A stretch of 57,246 nt of DNA from NCBI GenBank assembly GCA_017883165.1, contig JADGOC010000005.1:1-57246 (forward strand). Reading direction: 5' to 3'. How positions within the stretch are numbered: position 1 is the first letter of the stretch; the number at the start of each line of letters is the position of its first letter. The stretch comes from Acidobacteriota bacterium. GTDB lineage: Bacteria > Acidobacteriota > Vicinamibacteria > Vicinamibacterales > CAVVIG01. Below are positions 1 through 7,373 of the stretch, one piece after another. Under the pieces are notes generated by a model that did no database searches, was not told the origin of the DNA, and saw nothing but the letters and a program-made list of their open reading frames with translations. Position numbers and translations under genes: made by a program.

Positions 1-2
1 TT

Positions 3-107
3 CTCGCCGGCGACGCCGAACTGACCGCCGAGTGCTTGCGGGCGCACGTGATCGTGCAGGGGCAGCGGTTCGCGGACTTGATCGCGTTGCTCAATCGCGG
101 GAAGTAG
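3..107 (+). CDS. C-terminal end of a GntR-type (FCD domain) regulator, partial
   Basis: An open frame enters from the left edge and ends at a TAG at 105-107, leaving 34 residues. The tail (GDAELTAECLRAHV, then QRFADLIALL) resembles the last helices of the FCD ligand-binding domain of GntR-family repressors, where a conserved His in a long helix precedes a hydrophobic final helix. The DNA-binding part lies outside the window, so neither the family nor any regulated pathway can be confirmed. The adjoining sequence holds gene remnants, so this gene marks one side of a rearranged segment. Confidence 0.45.
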   Translation, partial: LAGDAELTAECLRAHVIVQGQRFADLIALLNRGK

Positions 108-131
108 CCCAACGAATCAGAGGTGGCGAGT

Positions 132-248
132 ATGCGCCGGACGACTGTCTTGAGATCCCACACGCGCGATTTCGCCGAAGCGCTGTCGCTCGATCCCAAG
201 TCCGCGGCCGCGCGTCAGGGACTGGCCGAGGCTCGAGGACCGTGCTAG
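132..248 (+). pseudogene. TPR-like 38-codon remnant
   Basis: A short ATG-TAG frame encodes FAEALSLDPKSAAARQGLA, which has the spacing of one tetratricopeptide motif (A..al.ldP.s..A...La.a). Nothing before or after extends it, and no good ribosome binding site precedes the ATG. It may be the last repeat of a TPR protein whose body has been lost. Its stop shares the CTAG tetranucleotide with the stop of the facing lysR gene. A chance match is possible because the frame is so short. Confidence 0.3.
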
Positions 249-1174
249 CGGGCGCCGCGCCCGAGTGACCGCGGCGGCACGACGCGGAGACGCGTGCGGA
301 TGGCGTCGAACGCTTTCAGCAGTTCCTGGACCGGCCGCGGCACGCGGCTGCCGCCCGCGTACACCCAGCCGGTTTCCCGCACCAACTTCTGGCCTTCCAC
401 GCGCGCGCAGAAAAACTGGCCGGCGCGCACTTCGCGCGCGATGGCCAGATAGGGCAGGATGCCGATCCCGAGGCCGATCTTCACCATCGCCTTGATGATC
501 TCGACGTTCTCGGTTTCCATCACGATCGTCGGCTTGATGTGTTGAGTGACGAAGAAGTCGTCGATGCCGCGTCTGGTCGCCGATCCCGATTCGAAGAGCA
601 CGAAGGGCTGGTCGGCCAGATCGTGCGGCGCGATGTGGCGCCGCTTCGCGAGCGGGTGCCGGGGCGTCGTGACCACGAGCAGCTCTTCCTGGAGGACCGG
701 CAACGTCGTGAGATCCGCGCCTTCGACCGGCAGGGTGAGGAGGCCCGCGTCGACGCGCCCGGCCCGGATTTCCGCGACAGACCGGTCGGCCGACGCCACG
801 GTCAGCCGCACGTCGAGACGCGGATGGACGCGGCGCAGTTGCTTCAGCAGTGAGGGAAAGACGTAGAGACACACCGTCATGCCGCCAGACACCCGCAGCG
901 TGCCGGTGAGCTCTTTCGCGCGGTCGGTGATGCCGCCGACGGTCTCGCGAACGTCCTGAAACACCCGATGGCCGAGGTGCACGAGACTCTCGGCGGCCGG
1001 CGTCATCCGGACGCGCTTGCCGACCCTGAGGAACAGCGCTTCGCCCAGCTCCTCTTCGAGGAGGATGACCTGGCGGCTGATGGCCGACTGCGAGACGTGC
1101 AGCTTTCGTCCGCACGCGCTGAACGAGCCGGTCTCGGCGATGCCTTGAAGAATCTCGAGCTGGCGAAGGTCCAC
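245..1174 (-). CDS. LysR-family transcriptional regulator
   Basis: The 309-residue product has the LysR architecture. An N-terminal winged helix-turn-helix covers residues 1-60 (LRQLEILQGIAETGSFS, then KLHVSQSAISRQ). A periplasmic-binding-protein-like effector domain covers about 90-295, with motifs such as GLGIGILPYLA. The start chosen is the GTG at 1174 because GAGAGG lies a few bases upstream and LysR homology begins there; the frame runs further upstream but into a ureD remnant. Its usual divergently transcribed target gene is absent; upstream on the same strand lies a broken urease accessory gene. The ligand cannot be read from sequence. Confidence 0.85.
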   Translation of the reverse strand: MDLRQLEILQGIAETGSFSACGRKLHVSQSAISRQVILLEEELGEALFLRVGKRVRMTPAAESLVHLGHRVFQDVRETVGGITDRAKELTGTLRVSGGMTVCLYVFPSLLKQLRRVHPRLDVRLTVASADRSVAEIRAGRVDAGLLTLPVEGADLTTLPVLQEELLVVTTPRHPLAKRRHIAPHDLADQPFVLFESGSATRRGIDDFFVTQHIKPTIVMETENVEIIKAMVKIGLGIGILPYLAIAREVRAGQFFCARVEGQKLVRETGWVYAGGSRVPRPVQELLKAFDAIRTRLRVVPPRSLGRGAR

Positions 1175-1194
1175 GTCGTCCTCTCTCGGGCGGT

Positions 1195-1510
1195 TCAGGC
1201 GTTGACGGCGATCGCCCGCGTCCAGGTCGCGAGCAGCGGGCCCGGCATCGGCTCCTGGCTCGCACGCCGCGCCGATCGGTACACCTTGGTCGACGCCTGC
1301 GTCGAGACGAGCGCGGCCGCCTGCGGCCCGACCTCGATGCGCATCCGCACCTGGTCGCCGCCGACGAGCCCCCCGCCGTAGGTGGCGAGATAGGCCCATG
1401 CCGACGCGCCGGCGTTGCGGGGGTTGAAGAGCTTGAGCGGGGAGGTGACCCGCGCGTCAGCACCGTCCGGCCCGCGACGTGCGCGAAGCGGAGCCACCCG
1501 GAGCCGGGCG
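1195..1510 (-). pseudogene. ureD: Broken ureD/ureH urease accessory gene (frameshifted and truncated)
   Basis: Two frames on the minus strand together read like the N-terminal third of UreD. One gives GWLRFAHVAGRTVLTR (about 1505-1452). After a shift near 1449-1456, a second frame gives VTSPLKLFNPR, YGGGLVGGD and VSTQASTKVYRS, which are hallmark UreD motifs. The homology stops after that, and the frame ends at a stop near 1195, just upstream of lysR. UreD proteins are usually about 280 residues; roughly 100 remain. No ureABC, ureE, ureF or ureG is seen nearby. The frameshift could be a sequencing error, but the truncation would not be. Confidence 0.7.
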
Positions 1511-1675
1511 CCTGCGTCGGCGAGAGCGTGGGACGTTCTGGCGTAATAGGAACTGGCATCGCTCGCGGTGGCCGCCTCCGCAACGTCCGCGCGATTGTAG
1601 CGGATCGCCGGTGTCGCTGTAGCAGCGCGCCGTCGCCCGGTACGCTGACGAATGCAGGATGTCGCCAATAAGAAG

Positions 1676-1681
1676 TAAAAT
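1676..1681 (+). promoter_or_regulatory. Candidate -10 box (TAAAAT) upstream of the hydroxylase gene
   Basis: TAAAAT is a five-of-six match to the sigma-70 -10 consensus in an otherwise GC-rich gap. No convincing -35 box is seen at 16-18 bp. Transcription would start near 1688. Confidence 0.3.
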
Positions 1682-1756
1682 AGACACCGATCTGCGGGCG
1701 TCGAGGGAATGGATAACGTCGCGGAGGCGTATTTCCCGCACGAAGAAGGCATAAAG

Positions 1757-2431
1757 ATGGCGCGTGAGCGTGAGGTCGGGCGTCCGTTCGTGCTCACCGT
1801 CACGGAGCGAATGGCTCACAGCGTCGTCAATTACTGGCTGGTGCTGGTGCTTGATGTCATTGGCGCGGCCGTCTTTCTGATTGTCGGCATCCGTCGTTTC
1901 TCCGGTTCCATCCTTCTCGCGGGCGCGTCCATCGGCGTTGGATTTTTCGCCTGGGGCCTGCTCGAATACGTGCTCCACCGGTTCGTGATGCACGGCCGGC
2001 CGTCGATGGCGAGGCGCGGCCACGCGCTGCACCACGCGGACGGCACGGCGTTCATCAGCACGCCGCTGTTCGTCGTGATGGCTGGCGCATGGGTCATCTA
2101 CGCGATGTTGTCGCTCGTCTTCCCGGTCGGCGTTGCCTGCCTGCTCGTGTTCGGACTCTACGCGGGATACAACTATTACGCGCTGCTGCATCACGCGCAG
2201 CATCATCGAGGCGGCGCGATCGCCCGCGTCGCCTGGCTCGCCCGGCTCGAACGCGCCCATCGCATTCACCACCGTCGACATCTCGTGAACTACGGCGTCA
2301 GCACGACGATATGGGATCGGCTGTTTGGGACGTTTGAGCCGGAAAACGATCCGGGGAACGATCACTCTCCGAGACGACGGCTCGTGCGGCCGCGCTCCAT
2401 CCTCGCGAATCTGCGCCGCCTCCATCCTTAA
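1757..2431 (+). CDS. Fatty acid hydroxylase / sterol desaturase superfamily membrane protein
   Basis: This 224-residue protein carries the histidine clusters of the di-iron membrane hydroxylases, in order: HRFVMH, HALHH, HHAQHH and HRIHHRRH. Hydrophobic segments between them would place the clusters on the cytoplasmic face. The closing NYGVSTTIWDRLFGTF is typical of the family. The substrate is unknown; ring, fatty-acyl or carotenoid hydroxylation are all known for relatives. The ATG at 1757 is preferred because AAGAAGG sits about 8 bases before it. An earlier in-frame ATG at 1709 has a purine run only one base away. The stop overlaps the next start (TAATG), so the two genes are probably co-transcribed. 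Confidence 0.8.
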   Translation: MAREREVGRPFVLTVTERMAHSVVNYWLVLVLDVIGAAVFLIVGIRRFSGSILLAGASIGVGFFAWGLLEYVLHRFVMHGRPSMARRGHALHHADGTAFISTPLFVVMAGAWVIYAMLSLVFPVGVACLLVFGLYAGYNYYALLHHAQHHRGGAIARVAWLARLERAHRIHHRRHLVNYGVSTTIWDRLFGTFEPENDPGNDHSPRRRLVRPRSILANLRRLHP

Positions 2432-3798
2432 TGACGAACCGGCCAGACGGGGACGTGCACCGCGCGCAAGGCCCTGGCGCGGCCGGTGAGCAGGCACGGC
2501 TGATCGCGGAGCGTGCGGCGGCCGATCGCCGATACAACGAGAAGCTCACCGCGCTGGACGCCTCGATCGGACGGGTGCCGGAGGTGCCGACGGGCCCCGC
2601 GCCGTATGACGACCGGCAGCTTCCGGCGCTCGGGGATCTCTCCGCGATCGTTCCGCCCGAGATGCCGGGCGGCACGCGTGGATGGCGCGGACGGCTGCGA
2701 ACACTCGTGTGGGAGCTGGTCGCGCCGATCCTGCGGCGGCAGCAGGCGTTCAATGCCGCGCTCGTCCAGCACCTGAAGCAGGACGTCGCCGCGCACCGCG
2801 AGGTGTCGAGCATCGTCGGCACCAGTGTCACGGTGCTCCGCGATGAACTGGAAGCGCTCGCGACATTCGAGTCGCAACTCGCCCAGTACCTGCAGCAAAT
2901 CACGCCTTTCGTCGACACCAAGATGCGCGTGCTGGAGTACGCGATGGAGGAGCTGCGCATGAGCGCCACCGCGGCGCAGCGGGCCTCGTCGGCCGTCAAG
3001 CGCGAGCTCGATCGTCTCGGTGGGGCAGGTGCTCAGGCCGCACCGTCGGCTGACATCGCCGTCAGCCAGGCCGGCCCTGCCTCGAGCGACTCGTACAAGT
3101 ACGTCGGCTTCGAAGACTGCTTCCGTGGGAGCCCCGAGGACATCCGCGCGCGGCTGGCCGATTACGCGCGCTACTTCGCGGGGGCCTCCGACGTCCTCGA
3201 CGTCGGCTGCGGCCGCGGCGAGTTCCTCGATTTGCTGAAGGCCGCCGGCGTGCGGGCGCGCGGCATCGACGCCAATCACGAGATGGCCGACATCTGCCGT
3301 GTGCGCGGGCTGGACGTGGTCACTGCCGATGCGCTCGGATACTTGCGCGCACAGCGCGATGAGAGCCTGGGCGGCCTGCTGGCGGCGCAGGTGGTCGAGC
3401 ACCTCGAGCCGCAGTATCTGATTCAGTTCCTCGAAGCCGCGCACCACAAGCTGCGTCCTGGCGCGCTGCTCGTGCTCGAAACCATCAATCCCGCGTGCTG
3501 GGTCGCGTTCTTCGAGAGCTACATCCGCGACATCACGCACGTGCGGCCGCTCCATCCGGACACGCTGAAATACCTCGTCGTCGCGAGCGGCTTCCACGAC
3601 GTGAACGTGCAGTTTCGATCGCCGATCGACGAAGCGGGGAAGCTGGAGCGGCTGCAGGCGCCTGCGGCGGGCGGCGGCACCGATGGCGCTGGCCTGAAGG
3701 CGGTGGCGGATCTGACGCGCGCGTTCAACGCGAACATGGACCGGCTGAACGAGCGACTGTTCACGTATCTGGACTACGCGATCGTGGCGGCGCGGTAG
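2431..3798 (+). CDS. Class I SAM-dependent methyltransferase with N-terminal coiled coil
   Basis: The 455-residue product has a long polar, probably coiled-coil N-terminal half (about 1-200) and a Rossmann methyltransferase domain from about 235. Motif I is VLDVGCGRGEFLDLL, the acidic loop is GIDANHEM, and AQVVEHLEP and RPGALLVLETINP follow. The segment FFESYIRDITHVRPLHPDTL resembles methyltransferases of O-antigen or polysaccharide chain termination (WbdD-like), so a surface-glycan role is possible but unproven. The start overlaps the upstream stop by one base. The gene ends tail-to-tail with the tlpA-like gene, whose stop follows directly. Confidence 0.75.
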   Translation: MTNRPDGDVHRAQGPGAAGEQARLIAERAAADRRYNEKLTALDASIGRVPEVPTGPAPYDDRQLPALGDLSAIVPPEMPGGTRGWRGRLRTLVWELVAPILRRQQAFNAALVQHLKQDVAAHREVSSIVGTSVTVLRDELEALATFESQLAQYLQQITPFVDTKMRVLEYAMEELRMSATAAQRASSAVKRELDRLGGAGAQAAPSADIAVSQAGPASSDSYKYVGFEDCFRGSPEDIRARLADYARYFAGASDVLDVGCGRGEFLDLLKAAGVRARGIDANHEMADICRVRGLDVVTADALGYLRAQRDESLGGLLAAQVVEHLEPQYLIQFLEAAHHKLRPGALLVLETINPACWVAFFESYIRDITHVRPLHPDTLKYLVVASGFHDVNVQFRSPIDEAGKLERLQAPAAGGGTDGAGLKAVADLTRAFNANMDRLNERLFTYLDYAIVAAR

Positions 3799-4368
3799 CT
3801 ACAGCAGCGCTTTGATCTCCGCTTCGAACAGCGCTTTGATCTGAGCGGCGTCGCCGATCGACTTCGTCTGCGGGAGCCCGATGTGCACCTTGCACATCCG
3901 GCCGTCGCGTGCGAGGAGAAACGACGTTGGCAGCCCCAACAGCGACGCGAACCCGTCCTCGAGATCGTCGCGGCCGTCGCCGTCGAGCACCGGATAGTTC
4001 ATCTTGTATTGCTGCGCGAACGGCTTCGCCTTGACGAATGGATCCTGCACGACCACGCCGACCACTTCGAAGCCCTGCGCTTTGTACTTGTTGTATAAGT
4101 CGATGAAGGCGGGAATCTCGATCTTGCAGGGACCGCACCACGTGGCCCAGAAATCCACCAGCAGAACCTTGCCCCTGTAGTCGGAGAGCCTCACGGCTTT
4201 CCCGTTGATGTCCTTCAGCGTGAAGTTGAGATTGGCTTTCCTTGCATTGGCGGCGCACGCCGCACCAGCCGGCGGCGCCGCGGCCGCCGCCATCATCGGT
4301 CTTGACGTCATGGCCACGACGGCGAGGCCGGCGGCAGCAAAGGTCGCGACGATCCGATGCACGGGCAT
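3799..4368 (-). CDS. Exported TlpA-like thioredoxin-fold protein
   Basis: The 189-residue product has an N-terminal signal or anchor segment (about 1-30, Ala-rich) followed by an AhpC/TSA-thioredoxin fold. The redox motif WCGPC puts cysteines at about 78 and 81, and the cis-proline loop is GLPTSFLL. Such proteins act in the envelope as thiol-disulfide reductants, for example in cytochrome c or oxidase copper-site maturation. The ribosome binding site AAGGAG lies inside the last codons of arsC, and the gap to arsC is 3 bp. It is therefore probably the third gene of an arsM-arsC-tlpA operon. A link to arsenic redox chemistry is inference. Confidence 0.85.
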   Translation of the reverse strand: MPVHRIVATFAAAGLAVVAMTSRPMMAAAAAPPAGAACAANARKANLNFTLKDINGKAVRLSDYRGKVLLVDFWATWCGPCKIEIPAFIDLYNKYKAQGFEVVGVVVQDPFVKAKPFAQQYKMNYPVLDGDGRDDLEDGFASLLGLPTSFLLARDGRMCKVHIGLPQTKSIGDAAQIKALFEAEIKALL

Positions 4369-4371
4369 GAG

Positions 4372-4953
4372 CTACTCCTTACGATCGGCGGCATAGCCCT
4401 CGCATTGCACGACGGGCAGCTGTGGATACTTCGGGAACGTCGGATCGACGGCCGAGCGCCCGCACAGATAATAGACCGAACCGCTCGCCGACTGAACCAG
4501 GCGCGCATGGAGACAGTCCGCGCACAGCCCTGCGTGCGCGCGCGCCGCGCCGCCCCAGCCGCGCGCCTTGACGAGCGTCGACACGCGATCGCGGATGGCA
4601 TCGCGGATCTGTCTCACCTCAGCCAGTGGACGCTCCTTGGGGTCGGCAAGCGGCCAGTCGTCTCGTTCGACGCCAGGCACGAACGGACAGTCCTCGCCGC
4701 ACCCCATCGTCACGAGCAGCGTCGCGCCCTGCGCCACAGCCGGAGTGAGCGTCCGAGGCGTCACGCCTTGGAGACTGACGCCGATCTCGTTCATGACGTC
4801 GACGACGACGGGGTGAACCGCCGCCGCCGGCTGCGTACCGGCTGATTCAGCGCGCGCGCGGGCCGGATCCGCGAGGCGATTGAACAACGCGGCCGCCATC
4901 TGCGAGCGCCCCGCGTTGTGCACGCAGGCGAAGATGACCTTGTCAGCTGGCAC
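4372..4953 (-). CDS. arsC: Arsenate reductase (LMW-phosphatase type) with C-terminal cysteine-rich domain
   Basis: The first ~130 of 193 residues form a thioredoxin-coupled arsenate reductase. The P-loop CVHNAGRS has the nucleophile at C10; redox cysteines C85 and C89 are in GCGEDC; DDWPLADP gives the catalytic Asp loop. It reduces arsenate to arsenite. About 60 extra residues follow, with cysteines at about 144, 147, 164 and 184 and the signature FPKYPQLP. These look like a separate small CxxC domain known as a stand-alone protein in other bacteria. The GTG at 4953 is chosen because the upstream frame overlaps arsM and matches nothing; the start overlaps the arsM stop by 11 bp. Confidence 0.85.
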   Translation of the reverse strand: MPADKVIFACVHNAGRSQMAAALFNRLADPARARAESAGTQPAAAVHPVVVDVMNEIGVSLQGVTPRTLTPAVAQGATLLVTMGCGEDCPFVPGVERDDWPLADPKERPLAEVRQIRDAIRDRVSTLVKARGWGGAARAHAGLCADCLHARLVQSASGSVYYLCGRSAVDPTFPKYPQLPVVQCEGYAADRKE

Positions 4954-5815
4954 AGCGGTCTGAACCGCAACAGGCGGATGCCGCGGGCTTGCGTGCGCGG
5001 ATGAACGCGCTGGCGAAGCGGCCCTCGACCTGAGGCGCGATCGCCTCGACATCGAGGCCGCTTTCGGTGAGGAACGCGCGGGCGTCTTCGATGCGGTACA
5101 CCCGCCACGGTTCCAGCTCCACGTCCTTGAAGCCGGCGGCGCGGAGCTTCGCCGCGTAGTCGTGCTCCTCGAGCGCGCCGGCGATGCAGCCGATCCAGAG
5201 CTCCATGTTGCGGCGCACGGTGTCGGGCACCTCGCCGCGGACGATGACGTCGGAGACGGCGAAGCGGCCGCCGGGTTTCAGGACGCGAAAGGCCTCGCGC
5301 AGCACGGCGTCCTTGTCGGTCGAGAGGTTGATCACGCAATTGGAGATGATGACGTCCACCGACGCGTCGGGCAGCGGGATCGCTTCGATCGTGCCCTTCA
5401 AGAACTCCACATTCGTCGCGCCGGCCTTGGCCTGATTCGCCCGCGCGAGGGCGAGCATCTCGTCGGTCATGTCGAGGCCGTAGACCTTGCCGGTCGGGCC
5501 GACGCGGCGCGCCGAGAGCAGCACGTCGATGCCGCCGCCCGACCCGAGGTCGAGCACCGTCTGGCCGGGTTCGAGGGCCAGCAGGGCCGTCGGGTTGCCG
5601 CAGCCAAGCGAGGCGGCGACCGCGGCAGCGGGAAGACCGTCGGTTTGCGCGCCGGTGTACAAGTCGGTGCAGATGGGATCGGTGGATCCGCCGCAGCAGG
5701 CGCCGGGGCCCGCGGCAGCGGACTTTCCGACGGATGTGGCGATGGCGCCGTACCTGTCGCGAACGGCGGCCTTGACGTCGTCGTGAACGGTGTCGTGAAC
5801 GGGGGTGTCAGCCAT
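4943..5815 (-). CDS. arsM: Arsenite S-adenosylmethionine methyltransferase
   Basis: ArsM methylates arsenite to volatile or less retained methyl arsenicals. The 290-residue product has the SAM-binding motif [16 protein letters not shown] at about 85-100, GLDMTDEML after it, and the conserved cysteines of the family ([12 protein letters not shown] and WIGCIAGAL regions). A CCGG pair occurs near residue 42 and another Cys-rich stretch at the C-terminus. The ATG at 5815 is preferred over an upstream TTG because GAGGAG lies 7 bases before it. It heads a minus-strand operon with arsC and tlpA and is divergent from arsR across a 78-bp control region. Confidence 0.93.
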   Translation of the reverse strand: MADTPVHDTVHDDVKAAVRDRYGAIATSVGKSAAAGPGACCGGSTDPICTDLYTGAQTDGLPAAAVAASLGCGNPTALLALEPGQTVLDLGSGGGIDVLLSARRVGPTGKVYGLDMTDEMLALARANQAKAGATNVEFLKGTIEAIPLPDASVDVIISNCVINLSTDKDAVLREAFRVLKPGGRFAVSDVIVRGEVPDTVRRNMELWIGCIAGALEEHDYAAKLRAAGFKDVELEPWRVYRIEDARAFLTESGLDVEAIAPQVEGRFASAFIRARKPAASACCGSDRCAS

Positions 5816-5851
5816 GATCAAACTCCTCTATGCGCGTGCGCAGATATCCCG

Positions 5852-5881
5852 AGCGTAGGGCGTCTGTGATATATTTGTCAA
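5852..5881 (-). promoter_or_regulatory. Promoter of arsM-arsC-tlpA
   Basis: On the minus strand a perfect -35 TTGACA (5881-5876) is followed after 18 bp by TACGCT (5857-5852) as a weak -10. The -35 lies inside the arsR operator palindrome, so a bound ArsR dimer would block RNA polymerase. Confidence 0.5.
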
Positions 5882-5892
5882 GGCGAATATAT
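5869..5892. promoter_or_regulatory. ArsR operator (inverted repeat) between arsM and arsR
   Basis: The arms ATATATTTG (5869-5877) and CGAATATAT (5884-5892) form an 8-of-9 inverted repeat around a 6-bp centre. This AT-rich island in GC-rich DNA covers the -35 box of arsM. On the plus strand it also covers an extended -10 (TG-A-TATATT, 5867-5875) that would serve arsR. It ends right at the arsR ATG, so arsR mRNA would have about a 10-base leader with no Shine-Dalgarno. Confidence 0.6.
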
Positions 5893-6267
5893 ATGGCCTC
5901 CCCATTGACCCCCTTCGAGCGGCTCTTCAAAGCGCTCGCCGACACGACCCGGCTGCGGATTCTCGGTCTGCTGCTGAGGGGCGAGGTGTGCGTCTGCCAC
6001 ATCCACGAGAGCCTGCGGGTGCCGCAGCCGAAGGTGTCGCGGCACCTCGCGTATCTGCGGCGTGCCGGCCTCGTCGAGACGCGGCGCGCCGGCGTCTGGG
6101 TGCACTATCGATTGGCGGATACGTCCGACCCGGCGCTCCGGACGATTCGCGATGCGGTCGTTCAGGCGCTCGGCCGCGCCGACGCCGTCCGGCGCGACGC
6201 GGGCAGGCTGCAGAAGCGGACCTCGCGCCCCCTCGTTACTGCGCCACGGCCTGAATCGAGAAGCTGA
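5893..6267 (+). CDS. arsR: ArsR/SmtB-family arsenic-responsive repressor
   Basis: The 124-residue winged-helix protein begins LFKALADTTRLRILGLL at residue 11. It carries the arsenite-sensing C-x-C in EVCVCHI (C33 and C35) at the start of the helix preceding the recognition helix (PQPKVSRHLAYL). Arsenite binding releases the repressor from DNA. The ATG at 5893 fits the family's usual length; the frame also runs upstream through the operator, which argues against an earlier start. It is divergent from arsM across an inverted repeat, consistent with control of both directions. Its last 32 bp overlap the end of the convergent yceI gene. Confidence 0.92.
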   Translation: MASPLTPFERLFKALADTTRLRILGLLLRGEVCVCHIHESLRVPQPKVSRHLAYLRRAGLVETRRAGVWVHYRLADTSDPALRTIRDAVVQALGRADAVRRDAGRLQKRTSRPLVTAPRPESRS

Positions 6268-6778
6268 CGCGCACCTCGTCGCCGACCAGGAACCCGCCGG
6301 TCTCGAGCGCGGCATTCCACATCAGCCCGAAATCCTTGCGATTGAGCGTCATCTCCGCCTCGAATCCCGCGCGCAGCTTGCCCCACGGATCGGTGGCGGT
6401 CCCCAGGTACGACACCGGCAGGATGATCTCCTTCGACACGCCGCGGATCGTGAGGTCGCCGACGACGTCGAATTGATTGGCGGCGGTACGCGTCACGCGA
6501 CGGCTGGTGAAGGTGATGGTCGGGTACTGATCGATCGCGAAGAAATCGGCCGAGCGCAGATGCTTGTCGCGGTCCGGCTCGCTCGTGTCGATGCTGGCCG
6601 CCTTGATGGCGAGGGAGACCGATGAATTCTCGAAACGCGCCTCATCAAAGGCGATGGTGCCTTCGAAGTCGGAGAAGCGTCCGCGGACCTTCGTGATCAA
6701 GTGCCGGACCTGAAAGGCGGCTTCGGAGTGGGTCTTGTCGATGGCGAAGGTTGGCGTCGAGACGGGGGTCGTGGTCAT
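6236..6778 (-). CDS. YceI-family lipid-binding protein
   Basis: The 180-residue product reads through the whole YceI fold, an eight-stranded lipocalin-like barrel that binds isoprenoids or amphiphiles. It runs from FAIDKTHSEAAFQVRHL through GDLTIRGVSKEIILPV to ALETGGFLVGDEVRVSFSI. No cleavable signal peptide is visible, so a cytoplasmic form is likely, unlike E. coli YceI. The ATG at 6778 has AGGAGC 7 bases upstream. A MarR-type regulator lies 72 bp upstream on the same strand; regulation of yceI by it is plausible. Confidence 0.88.
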   Translation of the reverse strand: MTTTPVSTPTFAIDKTHSEAAFQVRHLITKVRGRFSDFEGTIAFDEARFENSSVSLAIKAASIDTSEPDRDKHLRSADFFAIDQYPTITFTSRRVTRTAANQFDVVGDLTIRGVSKEIILPVSYLGTATDPWGKLRAGFEAEMTLNRKDFGLMWNAALETGGFLVGDEVRVSFSIQAVAQ

Positions 6779-6803
6779 GGGTCGCTCCTGGATATTCAAC
6801 ATT

Positions 6804-6832
6804 ACTAAAGACATGAACTACTGACGAATCAA
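6804..6832 (-). promoter_or_regulatory. Candidate promoter of yceI
   Basis: On the minus strand TTGATT (6832-6827) and TTTAGT (6809-6804) are 17 bp apart. Each matches four or five of six consensus bases. The predicted start near 6797 leaves a 20-base leader holding the AGGAGC ribosome binding site. Confidence 0.35.
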
Positions 6833-6850
6833 CTATTGCATCAGGCAAAA

Positions 6851-7321
6851 TCACGCCGCGCGAATGGCGTCCAGCAGCCGGATCAACGTGGCTCGCTCCG
6901 TCCGCCGGAGCGGTTCGAGACAGGCTTCGATGACCTGCAGGGTCGGGGCATCCAGCCGGTCGATGAGCGTGCGGCCGGCCGGCGTGATCCAGCAGAGATG
7001 CTGCCGCCGATCCTTGGGGCAGCGCTGCCGGCGCACGAGTCCCTTCGCCTCGAGCCGATCCAGCAGCCGCGTGATCCCCGGCGTTTGCTCGACCATCCGC
7101 TCCGCCACCTCGAGCGTGGGCAGCCCGGCGTCGCCCGCGCCGCGCAGGATGCGCAGCACGTTGAACTGCTGCGACGTGAGCCCGTGGGGCTCGATGACGT
7201 CGGCGAGGCGCCGGCGGACGAGATCTGTTGTCCGGAGCAGGCCCAGCACCGCCTCGTGGCCGACCGATTGGAACGGCCGGCGCTGGCGAATCTCGCGCTG
7301 GAGGAGGCTGGGGCGCTTCAC
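6851..7321 (-). CDS. MarR-family transcriptional regulator
   Basis: The 156-residue winged-helix protein carries MarR features: GLTSQQFNVLRILRGAG, then LEVAERMVEQTPGITRLLDRLEAKGLV as the HTH, then the beta wing (RRQRCPKDRRQHL) and ITPAGRTLI. It probably represses its own gene and perhaps yceI until a phenolic or oxidative signal binds. The start is uncertain. An ATG at 7327 lies only one base after an excellent -10 box, whereas the GTG at 7321 lies 7 bases after it and would begin a leaderless message. I favour the GTG; the difference is two residues. Confidence 0.87.
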   Translation of the reverse strand: MKRPSLLQREIRQRRPFQSVGHEAVLGLLRTTDLVRRRLADVIEPHGLTSQQFNVLRILRGAGDAGLPTLEVAERMVEQTPGITRLLDRLEAKGLVRRQRCPKDRRQHLCWITPAGRTLIDRLDAPTLQVIEACLEPLRRTERATLIRLLDAIRAA

Positions 7322-7328
7322 GGCCATT

Positions 7329-7357
7329 ACTATATTAATCAATGATTGACATGTCAA
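7329..7357 (-). promoter_or_regulatory. marR promoter with two overlapping palindromic operators
   Basis: On the minus strand TTGACA (7357-7352), a 17-bp spacer and TATAGT (7334-7329) form a near-consensus promoter. The perfect palindrome TTGACATGTCAA (7346-7357) covers the -35. A second perfect palindrome, TCAATGATTGA (7339-7349), lies in the spacer. These are typical sizes for MarR dimer sites, so autorepression is likely. Confidence 0.65.
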
Positions 7358-7373
7358 GTAATAACACGGACCG

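Noticed and set aside
117-1583. A 488-residue Arg/Pro-rich frame on the minus strand
   Set aside because: Apart from about 16 residues of the broken ureD it matches nothing and lies in the shadow frame of lysR.
4372-4560. ArsC C-terminal extension as a frameshift artefact
   Set aside because: The extension stays in frame, has an ordered cysteine pattern and its final codons carry the tlpA ribosome binding site.
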